Below the pieces are notes generated by a model that was given only the letters and a program-made list of their open reading frames with translations, had not been told where the DNA came from and did not search any database. Positions 1 through 8,333 of a stretch of DNA of 64,000 nt are shown here, one piece after another (the first letter of the stretch is position 1; each line of letters begins with the position of its first letter). The position numbers were made by a program, and so were the translations under genes. This DNA is from Vibrio fortis (GTDB lineage Bacteria > Pseudomonadota > Gammaproteobacteria > Enterobacterales > Vibrionaceae). The stretch spans positions 1-64,000 of the forward strand of contig NZ_JFFR01000014.1 of NCBI RefSeq assembly GCF_000695685.1. Reading direction: 5' to 3'.

Positions 1-98
1 TGACGCACTAATTATGGCTCTGGCTTTTAGCTAACCCACGATATTGGAGGCTAGCACCTCGTGGGGGTCATTATGTCTATGAAAATTAGGATACATTA

Positions 99-1091
99 AT
101 GAAAGATTTACCATGGATGACGGTGTTGGGCACAATGCTAATAGTTTTTACGTCCGTCCAGTCAAGTGCGGCTGAATTTCAAGTTGATGAGACTAATTCC
201 ACTGTTTCTATGAACTACCATCCAGCATCAACAATTAAGTCATGTCTAGACTCATCTAATTGTACTAGCTTGTCGTTCAACTCTCGTGCAATAGATAACC
301 TATTAGCCGGGCGTGAAGTTAAATCAGATATGGACGACAACAAAAACATCAGCGCGCAAGCGCTTAGGAGCGGACAGCTTTACTCAATTTCTGAAAAAGC
401 TACAAGTTTCTTTAAAGCGAAACTCATTTCTCACAACCCTGTTGATAGAAAAATAACTATTTCTTACTCAATCTCCCTTACTGCATCCGAGAGCAAGCAT
501 TCATTTTGGGAGCAAAATAAAATCGCCTCGTTATCAGGAAATAACTATGCGAAGTTCATTGATACGAAGCTATCCGTCTTGGATATTCCAAATAAAGTCC
601 TATTAAACCAATTCGAAATATTTGAAATCGCAAAATGTAGCAAATCAGATAAATATTGTTTTAGCGAGCTAGCCTATTACCCTGACTATAATTTGTATCT
701 TTTAACTAGCTCTATGAACCTTACGGAAGAACAACTCAAAGGTGCTCCAGCTGAACAAGTACTTGAAGGTATTTTGAAAACCTTTTTGCCGGTATTTAAT
801 CCGTTGGCTGCCAAGTTCTATAACGTTCCGCCAACGTATGAAAACGATAAGAACCTCAGCGACTACTCTCTGGATTCAATCATATTAGGTATAGATGTCG
901 CTGTTGATGACAAACAATATGTTGGTTATGCAGGGGTTGAACAGAAAGAGCATTTGAGTCTCTTTTACAATGTAGAAGAAACCAATAATTCAGTGGTGCA
1001 GCTAATCACTCGCCAATGTAATGAACTTCACAGAGGAAATTATCCAAAAAACTTAGTTGAAGAACACTGCGACTATAGTGGTTCAAGGTGA
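99..1091 (+). CDS. Hypothetical secreted protein (330 aa), likely integron cassette gene
   Basis: I do not recognise this family. The protein opens with a charged stretch and a hydrophobic core ending in an Ala-rich site (SSAA, about residues 22-25), consistent with a Sec signal peptide and export to the periplasm or outer surface. The rest is hydrophilic with scattered cysteines (CLDSSNC near 48-54, CSKSDKYC near 185, and two near the C-terminus) that could form disulfides outside the cytoplasm. The ATG is preceded by TTAGGA, a plausible ribosome binding site. A VCR-type attC starts only a few bases after the stop codon, which is the arrangement of an integron gene cassette. A hairpin at 35-65 lies just upstream. 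Function unknown; confidence is for a real gene. Confidence 0.7.
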   Translation: MKDLPWMTVLGTMLIVFTSVQSSAAEFQVDETNSTVSMNYHPASTIKSCLDSSNCTSLSFNSRAIDNLLAGREVKSDMDDNKNISAQALRSGQLYSISEKATSFFKAKLISHNPVDRKITISYSISLTASESKHSFWEQNKIASLSGNNYAKFIDTKLSVLDIPNKVLLNQFEIFEIAKCSKSDKYCFSELAYYPDYNLYLLTSSMNLTEEQLKGAPAEQVLEGILKTFLPVFNPLAAKFYNVPPTYENDKNLSDYSLDSIILGIDVAVDDKQYVGYAGVEQKEHLSLFYNVEETNNSVVQLITRQCNELHRGNYPKNLVEEHCDYSGSR

Positions 1092-1096
1092 ATTTT

Positions 1097-1220
1097 CATA
1101 ACAAGCATTTAAGAGGGATTCACAACGCTTGGCATTTTTGCTTCTACTTCAAATTTAGTGGTTATGGCACAATGCGTTATGTAAGGTAGTGGCGTTGTTC
1201 ACCCCTTAATTGGGCGTTAG
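1097..1220 (+). other. Integron attC recombination site, VCR type
   Basis: The segment starts with an inverse core (ATAACAAGC at 1098-1106) and ends with GGCGTTAG (1213-1220). Internally it has the blocks typical of Vibrio superintegron repeats: AAGAGGGATT, CAACGCTTGGCATTTTTG, TTAGTGGTTATGGCACAATG and CACCCCTTAATTGGGCGTT. Length (about 124 bp), imperfect dyad symmetry and placement between two ORFs of unknown function match the V. cholerae repeat class from memory. No integrase gene or second full VCR is visible in the window. Confidence 0.85.
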
Positions 1221-1238
1221 CTTTCAGGAGGATGAGCG

Positions 1239-1604
1239 ATGTTTGCAGTACTAAGTATGATAATTTTGGTAATCATCATAATAGCGTTACTAATGAACTA
1301 TTTCTTATGTCGGTCGTTCCATAGTTGTTGGAAAGAAACAGCTCGTGCCAATTGGCAAGTAATGGGTAAGCCTGATTTTAGTGAATTTTATCAGAATCAA
1401 CTTGGCTTTTTTCGCCCAATAACTCTTGGTTCAAGGCTTGATCATATAGGCAGCCATGAGTTATTAGCAAAGCGCGCTCATTTAAGATGGACTTGGCTAA
1501 CTGTTCTAGCAATGCTGTTTTCTGCGTGTGCATTAGTTGGCTTTGAGGCTGATTTTCGTCCTGCCAAGTCTGTAATCATTCCCATAGAAAGCATTAAGCT
1601 TTAG
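1239..1604 (+). CDS. Small inner-membrane protein of unknown function (121 aa), integron cassette gene
   Basis: Two membrane segments are visible: a very hydrophobic N-terminal helix (about residues 3-24, rich in Ile/Leu/Val) and a second helix around 83-103 (TWLTVLAMLFSACALVGF). A hydrophilic loop with aromatic residues lies between them. The gene starts 18 bp after the attC core, with a strong Shine-Dalgarno (CAGGAGGATG) 6-10 bp before ATG, the standard geometry of a cassette that carries its own translation signal. A perfect hairpin terminator follows at 1655-1687. The family is not recognised. Confidence 0.65.
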   Translation: MFAVLSMIILVIIIIALLMNYFLCRSFHSCWKETARANWQVMGKPDFSEFYQNQLGFFRPITLGSRLDHIGSHELLAKRAHLRWTWLTVLAMLFSACALVGFEADFRPAKSVIIPIESIKL

Positions 1605-1654
1605 GCAAAAAGCTAACGTTTAAGGCTTCAAGATACTTTTCTAATCCAAATCTC

Positions 1655-1687
1655 GCACGTTAGAGCCTGTACTCTAACGTGCTTTTG
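1655..1687 (+). terminator. Intrinsic terminator after the cassette pair
   Basis: A perfect 11-bp stem (GCACGTTAGAG, 1655-1665, with CTCTAACGTGC, 1672-1682) closes a 6-nt loop and is followed by CTTTT. The motif GCACGTTAGAG also occurs on the minus strand at the 3' end of the ORF ending at 45523, so the sequence may be a cassette-end signature as well as a terminator. Confidence 0.6.
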
Positions 1688-1750
1688 TCCAAAATTGAGT
1701 TAGGATTTCAAACTTAATATCTCTCCACTATTCTCAGTCTCTCATCACAA

Positions 1751-1783
1751 ACATCCCCGTTGTCCCCAGGGTTTTGGGTATGT
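1751..1783. repeat. Dispersed repeat, copy A
   Basis: ACATCCCC-GT-TGTCCCC followed by AGGGTTTTGGGTAT resembles two copies at 4306-4342 and 4454-4484. The three copies bracket the SDR/YdcZ/LysR block. Arms are degenerate and no ORF is inside. It may be a small non-coding repeat of the host genus. Confidence 0.35.
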
Positions 1784-1824
1784 AAACGAACTTACCTTAA
1801 ATGGTCTTGTTTCAAAATGAATTA

Positions 1825-2715
1825 TCAATAGCGCATTCTTGTGCTTGATGGAGGCAATACTTCAGCAATACCGGCATCTAATTGAGCACAGACTTCTCGG
1901 TGGTCGTATTTAGGAATCCAATTCAACTCTTTCTGTGCAAGTGATGAATCATAAACACGATCCAAGCTAGTCGGTAAACACCAACCTCTAGTAGTGAACT
2001 CTTGAACTAGATCTGGTGCATATTTTGCAATCACCTTATTAGCCTGAAGATAGAGTTGCTCAGAATCGTTTTTCTGAAACGGTGAGCCGGCTGAGATGAT
2101 GTAACGATTAAACCCACTAGGTCTTACCTTAATTGCACAAACATGAGCGGAGGCGACGTCTCTAGCATCAATTCCTCTGTTTAGCCTGTGTATAGTCATT
2201 GTGTCGGCAGGCTCAGGGAAGCAGCGAGATACCTGAAGTACCGTTATCGGCAAATCGGTAGTCCTTGATATTTTTTCTAGTCGATGCTCCGCTTCGACCT
2301 TACTTTTGTGGTAGATGGTTTTAGGTAAAGGCGTTGTTCTTTCAGTAATCCAACACGCTTTACCATCTGGTGTAGACGCTGAACCATACAGTGCAGTTGT
2401 ACTGGTAAATATGATGTGAGAAACACCCTCTTCGACAGCTATATTTGCAATAGCTTCAGTGGCATAAACATTAATATCAAAAAATTCATCTTCAGTGCGA
2501 TTACCGATATGTGGTGCATGAAGTGCTGCCGTGTGAATAACGATATCCACGCCGCGTAAAGCCACTCGCAACAGGTTTGCATCTCTTATGTCACCAAGGT
2601 GGTCAACCGTTGAGCACGGTTGAGAATCTAGGCCTTCAACATGAAATTGACTCATGAGTTGGAAGTATATGTTACGACCAATACGGCCTCCTGAGCCTGT
2701 CACTAAAACTCGCAT
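1825..2715 (-). CDS. NAD(P)-dependent epimerase/dehydratase family protein (extended SDR, 296 aa)
   Basis: A Rossmann-fold oxidoreductase of the extended short-chain dehydrogenase/reductase class. The dinucleotide motif is at the N-terminus (VTGSGGRIG, Gly7/10/13), and an Asp-Ile pair (GDIRD, about 41-45) fits adenine binding. The active site has Ser105 (FTSTTALYG) and the Y135-x3-K139 pair (YHKSK). The C-terminal part, which sets substrate choice, gives no specific clue; nucleotide-sugar epimerase or reductase chemistry is possible. It follows the small exporter gene on the same strand with a 29-bp gap, so the two are probably cotranscribed and controlled by the divergent LysR gene. Length is normal for the family. 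Confidence 0.85.
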   Translation of the reverse strand: MRVLVTGSGGRIGRNIYFQLMSQFHVEGLDSQPCSTVDHLGDIRDANLLRVALRGVDIVIHTAALHAPHIGNRTEDEFFDINVYATEAIANIAVEEGVSHIIFTSTTALYGSASTPDGKACWITERTTPLPKTIYHKSKVEAEHRLEKISRTTDLPITVLQVSRCFPEPADTMTIHRLNRGIDARDVASAHVCAIKVRPSGFNRYIISAGSPFQKNDSEQLYLQANKVIAKYAPDLVQEFTTRGWCLPTSLDRVYDSSLAQKELNWIPKYDHREVCAQLDAGIAEVLPPSSTRMRY

Positions 2716-2744
2716 AAGATCACCTGAACCATTAAAAATTGAAG

Positions 2745-3179
2745 CTACCTAATGATCAGGTAAGCGCCGATAAGCAACAGGGTAAGGCCGATAATTTTAG
2801 TGAATTCTAAATCACGAGGAATAGTGCCAAAAGCGCCTAAGTAGTCGATCACGAGGCCGGCGATGAGTTGCCCAACAATAATTAGCGTAACGCCAGATAC
2901 GGCACCTAATTTGGGGATCGTATGGCTAACAGTAAGAAACAGTACTAACCCAAGTCCACCACTACATAACATATACCAAGGCAGTTCTCGCCATTGCGCG
3001 ATATCTTCCCCACGGCGAGAAAGTAAAAGCACTCCAGATGCCACTAATCCACCTAAATGAACAATAAAACTGCTGGCTGCGCCACCCACTCTTTGCGACA
3101 TGGCACCTGCAATTGGAGTTTGAGTTCCTACGGCGATGCCACCAATTAGTCCGATCACTACTGTTAGTATGAGTTCCAT
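2745..3179 (-). CDS. YdcZ/DUF606-type small DMT-superfamily transporter (144 aa)
   Basis: A short integral membrane protein of the drug/metabolite transporter superfamily (YdcZ, formerly DUF606). Hydrophobic helices appear at about 3-20, 35-53, 66-84, 92-112 and 127-143. Early conserved features include the GxxxGxQTPIAGAMSQRVGG stretch after helix 1 and a Gly-rich helix (GGLGLVLFLTVS). These single-domain proteins probably work as dimers; the substrate is unknown. It is first in a two-gene minus-strand unit with the downstream SDR and divergent from a LysR gene 115 bp away. The start has AGGAGAACAAG just upstream. Confidence 0.8.
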   Translation of the reverse strand: MELILTVVIGLIGGIAVGTQTPIAGAMSQRVGGAASSFIVHLGGLVASGVLLLSRRGEDIAQWRELPWYMLCSGGLGLVLFLTVSHTIPKLGAVSGVTLIIVGQLIAGLVIDYLGAFGTIPRDLEFTKIIGLTLLLIGAYLIIR

Positions 3180-3294
3180 TATCTTGTTCTCCTTTAATGT
3201 AAAGTTACGAGCACAAGGTTAAACAATTCGTTCTATGAACAAAAATGGATTATATTCAATATAACTATTCTCTGTAGGCATAGATGATGAACGA

Positions 3295-4263
3295 ATGAGT
3301 ATCGAAAATTTAAACAGACTTGATTTAAACCTACTTGTAACTTTGCATGTGTTATTAGAGCAGCGAAATGTAACTAGGGCGGCTGAACACTTAAATTTAA
3401 GCCAGTCAGCAATTAGCAAAAGCTTGGCAAGGCTTCGGGTGTTGTTTGACGATCCATTATTGGAAAGGTCTGGCTATGGGATGGAGCCCACTCTCAAGGC
3501 TAAACAGATTCAATCCGAGTTAAAGCGCTTACTGATCGACATAGAGAGAATCACAGCTCCGACAACATTTAGTCCCACTAAAAGTTCTCGAAAGTTCCGC
3601 ATTGCTGTAGTAGAGAGCTCTTATTCCTTGATTTTCCCGAAGTTTATAGCAGAAGTGCTATTGCATGCACCGAATATAACTATCGACTCATGCCGTTGGG
3701 GAGCTGATACTTTTGAACGCCTACAACGGGGAGAATTGGACTTTGCTATAACAGGTAAAGACATGAAACCAGAAGATGAAGTGCGCACATTGATGCCCCC
3801 GAAAGGCATTGTTTCTCAAGAGCTGTACCAAGATGAACTTTGTTGTTTAGTCAATCAGAATCACCGTTGCCTAGACGAGCCTTGGGACCTCAAACACTAT
3901 CTCGCTCACAGGCATATTATGGTAAAAAATTATTCGAACGAGCGTTGGTTGGTTGATTTGAAATTGGCAGAAAAAGGATATGAACGAAATGTTGCTTTAT
4001 ACGTGCCAGATTTCAATAGCGCTGCAGAGTTATGTAGTCATACTGAACTTATCCTTACAGCGCCTAAACGATTTGCTGAACATGCCGCGAAGAGAATGGA
4101 TCTGCGAGTCTTATCATTGCCGATTTGTGTTCCTCCATTAACTTACCCGTTGTTTTGGCATGAAAACAGAAGCCGAGATTTAGCTCATTCTTGGTTGAAA
4201 CAGTTTATTGTTGAGCGATACGATGTTAATGCCACAATCACCGCTCGACAGAATTCTGGTTAG
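3295..4263 (+). CDS. LysR-family transcriptional regulator (322 aa)
   Basis: N-terminal winged helix-turn-helix (about residues 5-65) with the typical LysR pattern: LDLNLLVTLHVLLEQRNVTRAAEHL, then SQSAISKSLARLR, then FDDPLLERSGYGMEPT. The remainder is a LysR substrate-binding domain of the PBP2 fold. The LNRLDLNLL opening and PT(L)KA segment resemble the NodD/LeuO/NahR-like subgroup. It is divergent from the ydcZ-like/SDR pair, so by the usual LysR arrangement those are the likely targets; the 115-bp spacer would hold the operator. The effector cannot be read from sequence. Confidence 0.92.
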   Translation: MSIENLNRLDLNLLVTLHVLLEQRNVTRAAEHLNLSQSAISKSLARLRVLFDDPLLERSGYGMEPTLKAKQIQSELKRLLIDIERITAPTTFSPTKSSRKFRIAVVESSYSLIFPKFIAEVLLHAPNITIDSCRWGADTFERLQRGELDFAITGKDMKPEDEVRTLMPPKGIVSQELYQDELCCLVNQNHRCLDEPWDLKHYLAHRHIMVKNYSNERWLVDLKLAEKGYERNVALYVPDFNSAAELCSHTELILTAPKRFAEHAAKRMDLRVLSLPICVPPLTYPLFWHENRSRDLAHSWLKQFIVERYDVNATITARQNSG

Positions 4264-4609
4264 TCTCTTAAGCTAAGTTCTCTACTGTTTGATCTACTCC
4301 AACTCGCTTTTGTCCAAAGGTTTTTGAGTGGGATGTTGGGGCACTAGGACGTTTTTACGTGTCGCTGAAGTTAAGTAGAATAGGGCGTTTTGGTGTTTTC
4401 ATGAAGACAGAATGAGCGTTTTCCCCACGCCGTTTCACTCAAAATATCCCCATCGTCCCCGGAGATTTTTGGGTGGGATAGTGGATGCCAGATAGTCTCA
4501 ATGCGTTGACCTAGGTTAGACGTTATCCATACTTCGGCCATCGACGAAGTATCAAGAAATCTGCTTGTTAAAATGACCACTTTAATGAAGCCAGATCTGA
4601 GAGATAGAT
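4264..4609. repeat. Non-coding spacer with two copies of a dispersed repeat (B and C)
   Basis: No convincing gene. Copy B (4306-4342) contains TTTTTGAGTGGGATGTTGG and copy C (4454-4484) contains TTTTTGGGTGGGATAGTGG, 3 mismatches in 19, each preceded by GTCC. Copy B also shares GCTTTTGTCCAAA with 1681-1693. Part of copy B and the region before copy C (CACTCAAAA) are inverted relative to each other. The 94-residue minus-strand ORF crossing this region has no family signal and overlaps the next gene's start, so it is not called. Confidence 0.4.
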
Positions 4610-4954
4610 ATGATAGCCGTAATTTTTGAAGTTCAAATTGCTGAGGGACAAACATCAGAATACTTAAGTATTGCTAATGAGATAAAATCACAATTAATTG
4701 AGATACGAGGGTTTATTTCCGTTGAACGATTTCAAAGCTTAACCAACGACAACAAGGTACTTTCTTTGTCCTTTTGGGAAAATGAAGAATCGATTCAAGC
4801 GTGGCGTGCATTAGAGTCGCATAGGTTTGCGCAAGCTAAAGGGCGTGGTGGCGTGTTTGAAGGTTATAGGCTGAGAGTGGCAGGTGTTATGAGAGATTAT
4901 GGTATGAACCATCGCTCAGAAGCTCCCAAAGAAAGCGTCCAAGCGCATGGGTGA
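4610..4954 (+). CDS. ABM-domain (antibiotic biosynthesis monooxygenase-like) protein (114 aa)
   Basis: The first ~95 residues match the dimeric alpha+beta ABM fold: MIAVIFEVQIAEGQTSEYL, then a helix, GFISVERFQSLTNDNKVLSLSFWENEESIQAWR, and a C-terminal strand after HRFAQAKGR. Family members such as YgiN, heme-degrading HmoA/B and quinol monooxygenases use this scaffold without obvious conserved catalytic residues, so the reaction cannot be assigned. The 20-residue tail is hydrophilic. The ArsR-type gene follows 74 bp downstream on the same strand. Start is ATG after GAGAGATAGAT. Confidence 0.85.
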   Translation: MIAVIFEVQIAEGQTSEYLSIANEIKSQLIEIRGFISVERFQSLTNDNKVLSLSFWENEESIQAWRALESHRFAQAKGRGGVFEGYRLRVAGVMRDYGMNHRSEAPKESVQAHG

Positions 4955-5028
4955 CATAACAAACTGAGCATTGTCACGACCAGAAGCACACCAACCATAC
5001 TCACTTTAGCGATATAGGTAATGTAAAT

Positions 5029-5736
5029 TTGAGCCAGCAAGATAACCTTTCTGATGGTTTGGAAAACTATAGTCAAGAAACCGATATGGCTGCATTAGCG
5101 GCCGCTATGGCCGATGCTTCGAGGATGAAGATTCTCTGCGCGCTTATGGATGGAAGAGCTTGGACTGCAACAGAGCTGAGTGCTGTTGCTGGCATTGCTG
5201 CATCTACATCCAGTTCGCATCTGTCACGTTTGGTCAAAGCTAATCTCTTGATATGCATATCTCAAGGTCGCCACCGATACTTCCGCTTGGCCAACAACAG
5301 TATTGCTTCGCTCTTAGAGAGTATGATGGGCGTTACGTATCAAGCAAGCAACTCGTCGAGATCGAAGGTTCCTGAAGTGTTGCTCACAGCAAGAACGTGT
5401 TACGATCACTTAGCAGGCGACATTGCAGTAAAACTATACGACTCTTTAATTTCACACGGATTGCTTGAACGTGATGGAAGGGATTTAACTTTGCAGGGTA
5501 AAGAAAAATTTCTACGGCTCGGTATTCGCACAGAAGCAACAACAAAACGTAAGAAATGTTGCCCATGTTTGGACTGGAGTGAGCGAAAGTTTCACCTTGG
5601 TGGGTTCTTGGGAGCATCGTTACTCGAGTTTCTTGAATACAATAAGTGGATAGAGCGAGTACCGGGATACCGAGAAGTAATGATTACGCCTAAAGGCTAT
5701 CAAGAACTAAGTAGGCACTTTCAAGTGAATAAATAA
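5029..5736 (+). CDS. ArsR-family winged-helix regulator (235 aa)
   Basis: An ArsR-type HTH covers about residues 18-95: ALAAAMADASRMKILCALMDG, then TATELSAVAGIAASTSSSHLSRLVKANLL, then the wing SQGRHRYFRL. The C-terminal half (about 110-235) is an extra domain with a helix and a CC pair (KRKKCCPCLDWSERKFHLGG, near 174-190). This two-part architecture is common in proteobacterial ArsR proteins of unknown ligand; the classical metal motif ELCVC is absent. The start is TTG; an in-frame ATG at residue 20 is an alternative that still keeps the HTH. It may be cotranscribed with the ABM gene upstream. Confidence 0.85.
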   Translation: MSQQDNLSDGLENYSQETDMAALAAAMADASRMKILCALMDGRAWTATELSAVAGIAASTSSSHLSRLVKANLLICISQGRHRYFRLANNSIASLLESMMGVTYQASNSSRSKVPEVLLTARTCYDHLAGDIAVKLYDSLISHGLLERDGRDLTLQGKEKFLRLGIRTEATTKRKKCCPCLDWSERKFHLGGFLGASLLEFLEYNKWIERVPGYREVMITPKGYQELSRHFQVNK

Positions 5737-5905
5737 CCCTTTATATATTCCTCAAAACAACCCTTATTATCCCAACGGACAAGTAGCCCTTCAAGGAACT
5801 GAAATCAGCTCTTATCTTGTCACTCAAATAGACAAAGAAGTGAAAAGCTTACGGCTTAAATGGAGAGTAGTTAGCCAGCGATAATGCATCGCTGGCTTGA
5901 GCTGC

Positions 5906-7645
5906 TTAACCAAGTACGTTGAGTTGTTTTTGCAACTGTTGCAGGGAATCTTTGAATTCAGAGACCCTAACTTGCAGTGGTTTGAGTAGCGTTTTGCGCT
6001 GACGTTTGTTCTTGAACGATGAAGTGATTCGTTTGCATAGAGCAAAGACGTTAAACAAGATGGCACCAATGATACTGATGGAGATCAGAACCTCTAAATT
6101 TACAAACACTCCCGCAATACCAGCGATGAAAAATAGTATGTTCCATCCCCACCAAGCGTTGGTTCCTTGTACATCAGAATAGTTGGCGAACGATCTATCG
6201 TTGTACTCTTTATCTTTGGAAATGTTGTAAGCATACTCAAAGTAATAATGGTAGTTATCTTCGCACTCAAGGTAGCTATCGGCAATTGCTAACCAATCAC
6301 CTACATCAACGTCACCTAAGATATCTTCAGAAAGAGTAAAGGTTTCCGTTTTGCCTGATACATACTCGAGAATGACCTTGCCTTTCAGCGTTGACGAGCG
6401 ATTACGGTAACTAGAGTGTTCCTTATCATAGGTAGAGTATTGATAGTTATTTCCGCGATAATGTTTAGTTTCTGTCGTCGTCGTTGTGTGATGAGTGATG
6501 TCAGAGACATCAGCATTGACCGACTTAGATTGCACTCGAGCCAAAATAAACTCATTGGTTAATGTCCAATGACGTGCACCACTCAACGCATAGTGATGGA
6601 TATATTGGTCTTGAGAGTTATAGGAGTATATTTCGTTGAGTCGTTGTTGAATATCGCTTACAGAGACGGAGGTTGGTGCGGATGCGACTTGTGCATGCTC
6701 ACGTTGTGCCACTTCGTGTTTGGTATTGCTTGCTTCATGTATTGGTTCTACTGAGCCAATTGCGGCAAACTCAGCACTTGAGGCACGTTGTGCGGTGATC
6801 GCTGGTGACTCTTGCACCGCACTTTGGTTACCACAGCATATGCAGTATCCGCTGTTCTCAGGTAGGCGCGTATTACATTGAATACAAATAACATCTGAAG
6901 ATTGCTTAGGTCGCTCAATATTGTTGTAACCCAATTGATATTTGGTCACTTTTAATAGTTTTTTGAATGATGCGTTCAACGCCTCATGTTGTGCAGTGGC
7001 CAAAGCAAATTTCTTTTTGTTCCGTTTAAGTTCCAGAAACAAAACAATGAGTGCGACGGCGATGCTTATCACCCAAGCTGGCTCAGACCCCGAACGTGAA
7101 GCGTTAAATAGCGGAATTGCAGATAAAATACCGGCGATAATCCACAGCCATGCAGTTTTTTTACTCGGGCTTGGGTAGAGATTTTCAACCGTATAGCACT
7201 GTCCGTCATCACTATGAACAACGACACAGGGTACCGCTTGGTCATCTTTGACAAACTTTTTCGCATCGCGGCTTTTTTTGTATAACAGATTCATAGTCGT
7301 TGGGTAATAGAGCGTAAGAATATCGCCCCGACTAATGGATGCGGTGTATTTGTGTTCTGCTGAAATCGAGGTTTCGATTATCTCACCTTGGTTAGTTTCC
7401 AGCTTGATCCACCAATATGAGTATTCGAGGTTTTGTGAAGAGTTTTTGGAGAAGCGCTTATAAAGTCTCGACTCCAGAACTCGGCCAGTTTTTGCCTCGG
7501 CTTCTTTGTAGTACTGCCTAACTTCATCGAAGATGCCGGGGCAAACATCTTCTACGCTGTGTTTCTTTGGTACGCTGCTGAGTACTTCTCCACAGTCAGC
7601 ACAGTATTTATCGCCATGAAATACCGTGCTTTGGCAATGTTTCAT
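5906..7645 (-). CDS. Zinc-ribbon membrane protein of unknown function (579 aa)
   Basis: A modular protein I cannot assign to a named family. The N-terminus carries a partial zinc knuckle (C4, C15, C18) whose first CxxC has lost its second cysteine. A soluble segment follows, then a hydrophobic pair near residues 163-200, a charged Lys-rich stretch, and a complete zinc ribbon (CIQC...CICC, about 254-273). After an Ala/Ser/Glu-rich linker comes a second soluble domain, then another membrane pair near 500-545 and a C-terminal coiled-coil-like tail (LQVRVSEFKDSLQQLQKQL). The two halves have the same order (knuckle, soluble domain, TM pair), suggesting internal duplication. It stands alone with a short SD-preceded ORF upstream. 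Confidence 0.75.
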   Translation of the reverse strand: MKHCQSTVFHGDKYCADCGEVLSSVPKKHSVEDVCPGIFDEVRQYYKEAEAKTGRVLESRLYKRFSKNSSQNLEYSYWWIKLETNQGEIIETSISAEHKYTASISRGDILTLYYPTTMNLLYKKSRDAKKFVKDDQAVPCVVVHSDDGQCYTVENLYPSPSKKTAWLWIIAGILSAIPLFNASRSGSEPAWVISIAVALIVLFLELKRNKKKFALATAQHEALNASFKKLLKVTKYQLGYNNIERPKQSSDVICIQCNTRLPENSGYCICCGNQSAVQESPAITAQRASSAEFAAIGSVEPIHEASNTKHEVAQREHAQVASAPTSVSVSDIQQRLNEIYSYNSQDQYIHHYALSGARHWTLTNEFILARVQSKSVNADVSDITHHTTTTTETKHYRGNNYQYSTYDKEHSSYRNRSSTLKGKVILEYVSGKTETFTLSEDILGDVDVGDWLAIADSYLECEDNYHYYFEYAYNISKDKEYNDRSFANYSDVQGTNAWWGWNILFFIAGIAGVFVNLEVLISISIIGAILFNVFALCKRITSSFKNKRQRKTLLKPLQVRVSEFKDSLQQLQKQLNVLG

Positions 7646-7738
7646 GTTATGTCCCTATTTGGATAAAAAAAGGGGCAAATTACGTTACCCCTTAGAGTGA
7701 GAGAAATTAACGTACATCAACGAGTGGCATTATTTTGC

Positions 7739-7888
7739 TTAAAGTAATCTTTCCAGAAAGACTTTCATTTGTTTGTCGATCGCACTGAAATGTATTGTTT
7801 GTTGCCTGGAATGACACCTATGCTGATAACGTATATATCCGCCTGATTGAATTTGGAGTGGTAAATGATCTGATTTAGAGCGATCCAT
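7739..7888 (-). CDS. Possible small protein (49 aa)
   Basis: An ATG at 7888 (minus strand) is preceded by AAGGAGCTTCT, a near-ideal Shine-Dalgarno with 5-bp spacing, and opens a 49-residue frame ending at 7739. The product is basic and polar (MDRSKSDHLPLQ..., with YQHRCHSRQQT in the middle) and has no membrane segment. No family is recognised. It sits about 90 bp upstream of the 579-aa zinc-ribbon gene on the same strand, so it could be its leader. The call rests on the ribosome binding site. Confidence 0.4.
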   Translation of the reverse strand: MDRSKSDHLPLQIQSGGYIRYQHRCHSRQQTIHFSAIDKQMKVFLERLL

Positions 7889-8333
7889 AGAAGCTCCTTG
7901 TTTAGAATTGTTACAAACATCATGTAACTGAATCAAGATGGGTTAGCTATCAAGGTTACTAATAAGTTATGAATTGTGATGTATATCTACAAGTGGCAGT
8001 GTGCATGAGTTTATGAATCGAATGCGTCAGCGTTCGGCATACCAACGGGCTATGGAAAAAGGAGGGAGGTTTACTCCTTTAGCCGAATAAAGTGTCAGTG
8101 TTGGGCGCACATTTGACGACTAACCTAAACCTGAACTCAAGAGCTGCTAGTCGTTATAGCCAGCGGTTATTCATACAAACTTTTTAGCGGAACAATCCTC
8201 TTATTTTCAAGAGTTTATGAGATAGAATAATGGGGCTTGATAGGAACCTTCTGTCCCCAAGTACACTGCTTTTTTGGAATGCGAATTTAGATCATCAACT
8301 ATTGTAGTTATATTAAACACTAATATTCCTTAT
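7889..8333. other. Intergenic region, nothing firmly assigned
   Basis: AT-rich spacer between the 49-aa ORF and the end of the LysE gene. A 25-codon plus-strand frame (8013-8090) has no ribosome binding site. The TTCTGTCCCCAAG motif near 8250 recalls the GTCCCC element at 1759 and 4456. No promoter, RNA or repeat is strong enough to call. Confidence 0.3.

Noticed and set aside
4371..4655. 94-aa minus-strand ORF
   Set aside because: No ribosome binding site or family signal, and it overlaps the start of the ABM gene.
6569..6754. 61-aa plus-strand ORF inside the zinc-ribbon gene
   Set aside because: Antisense shadow with no SD.
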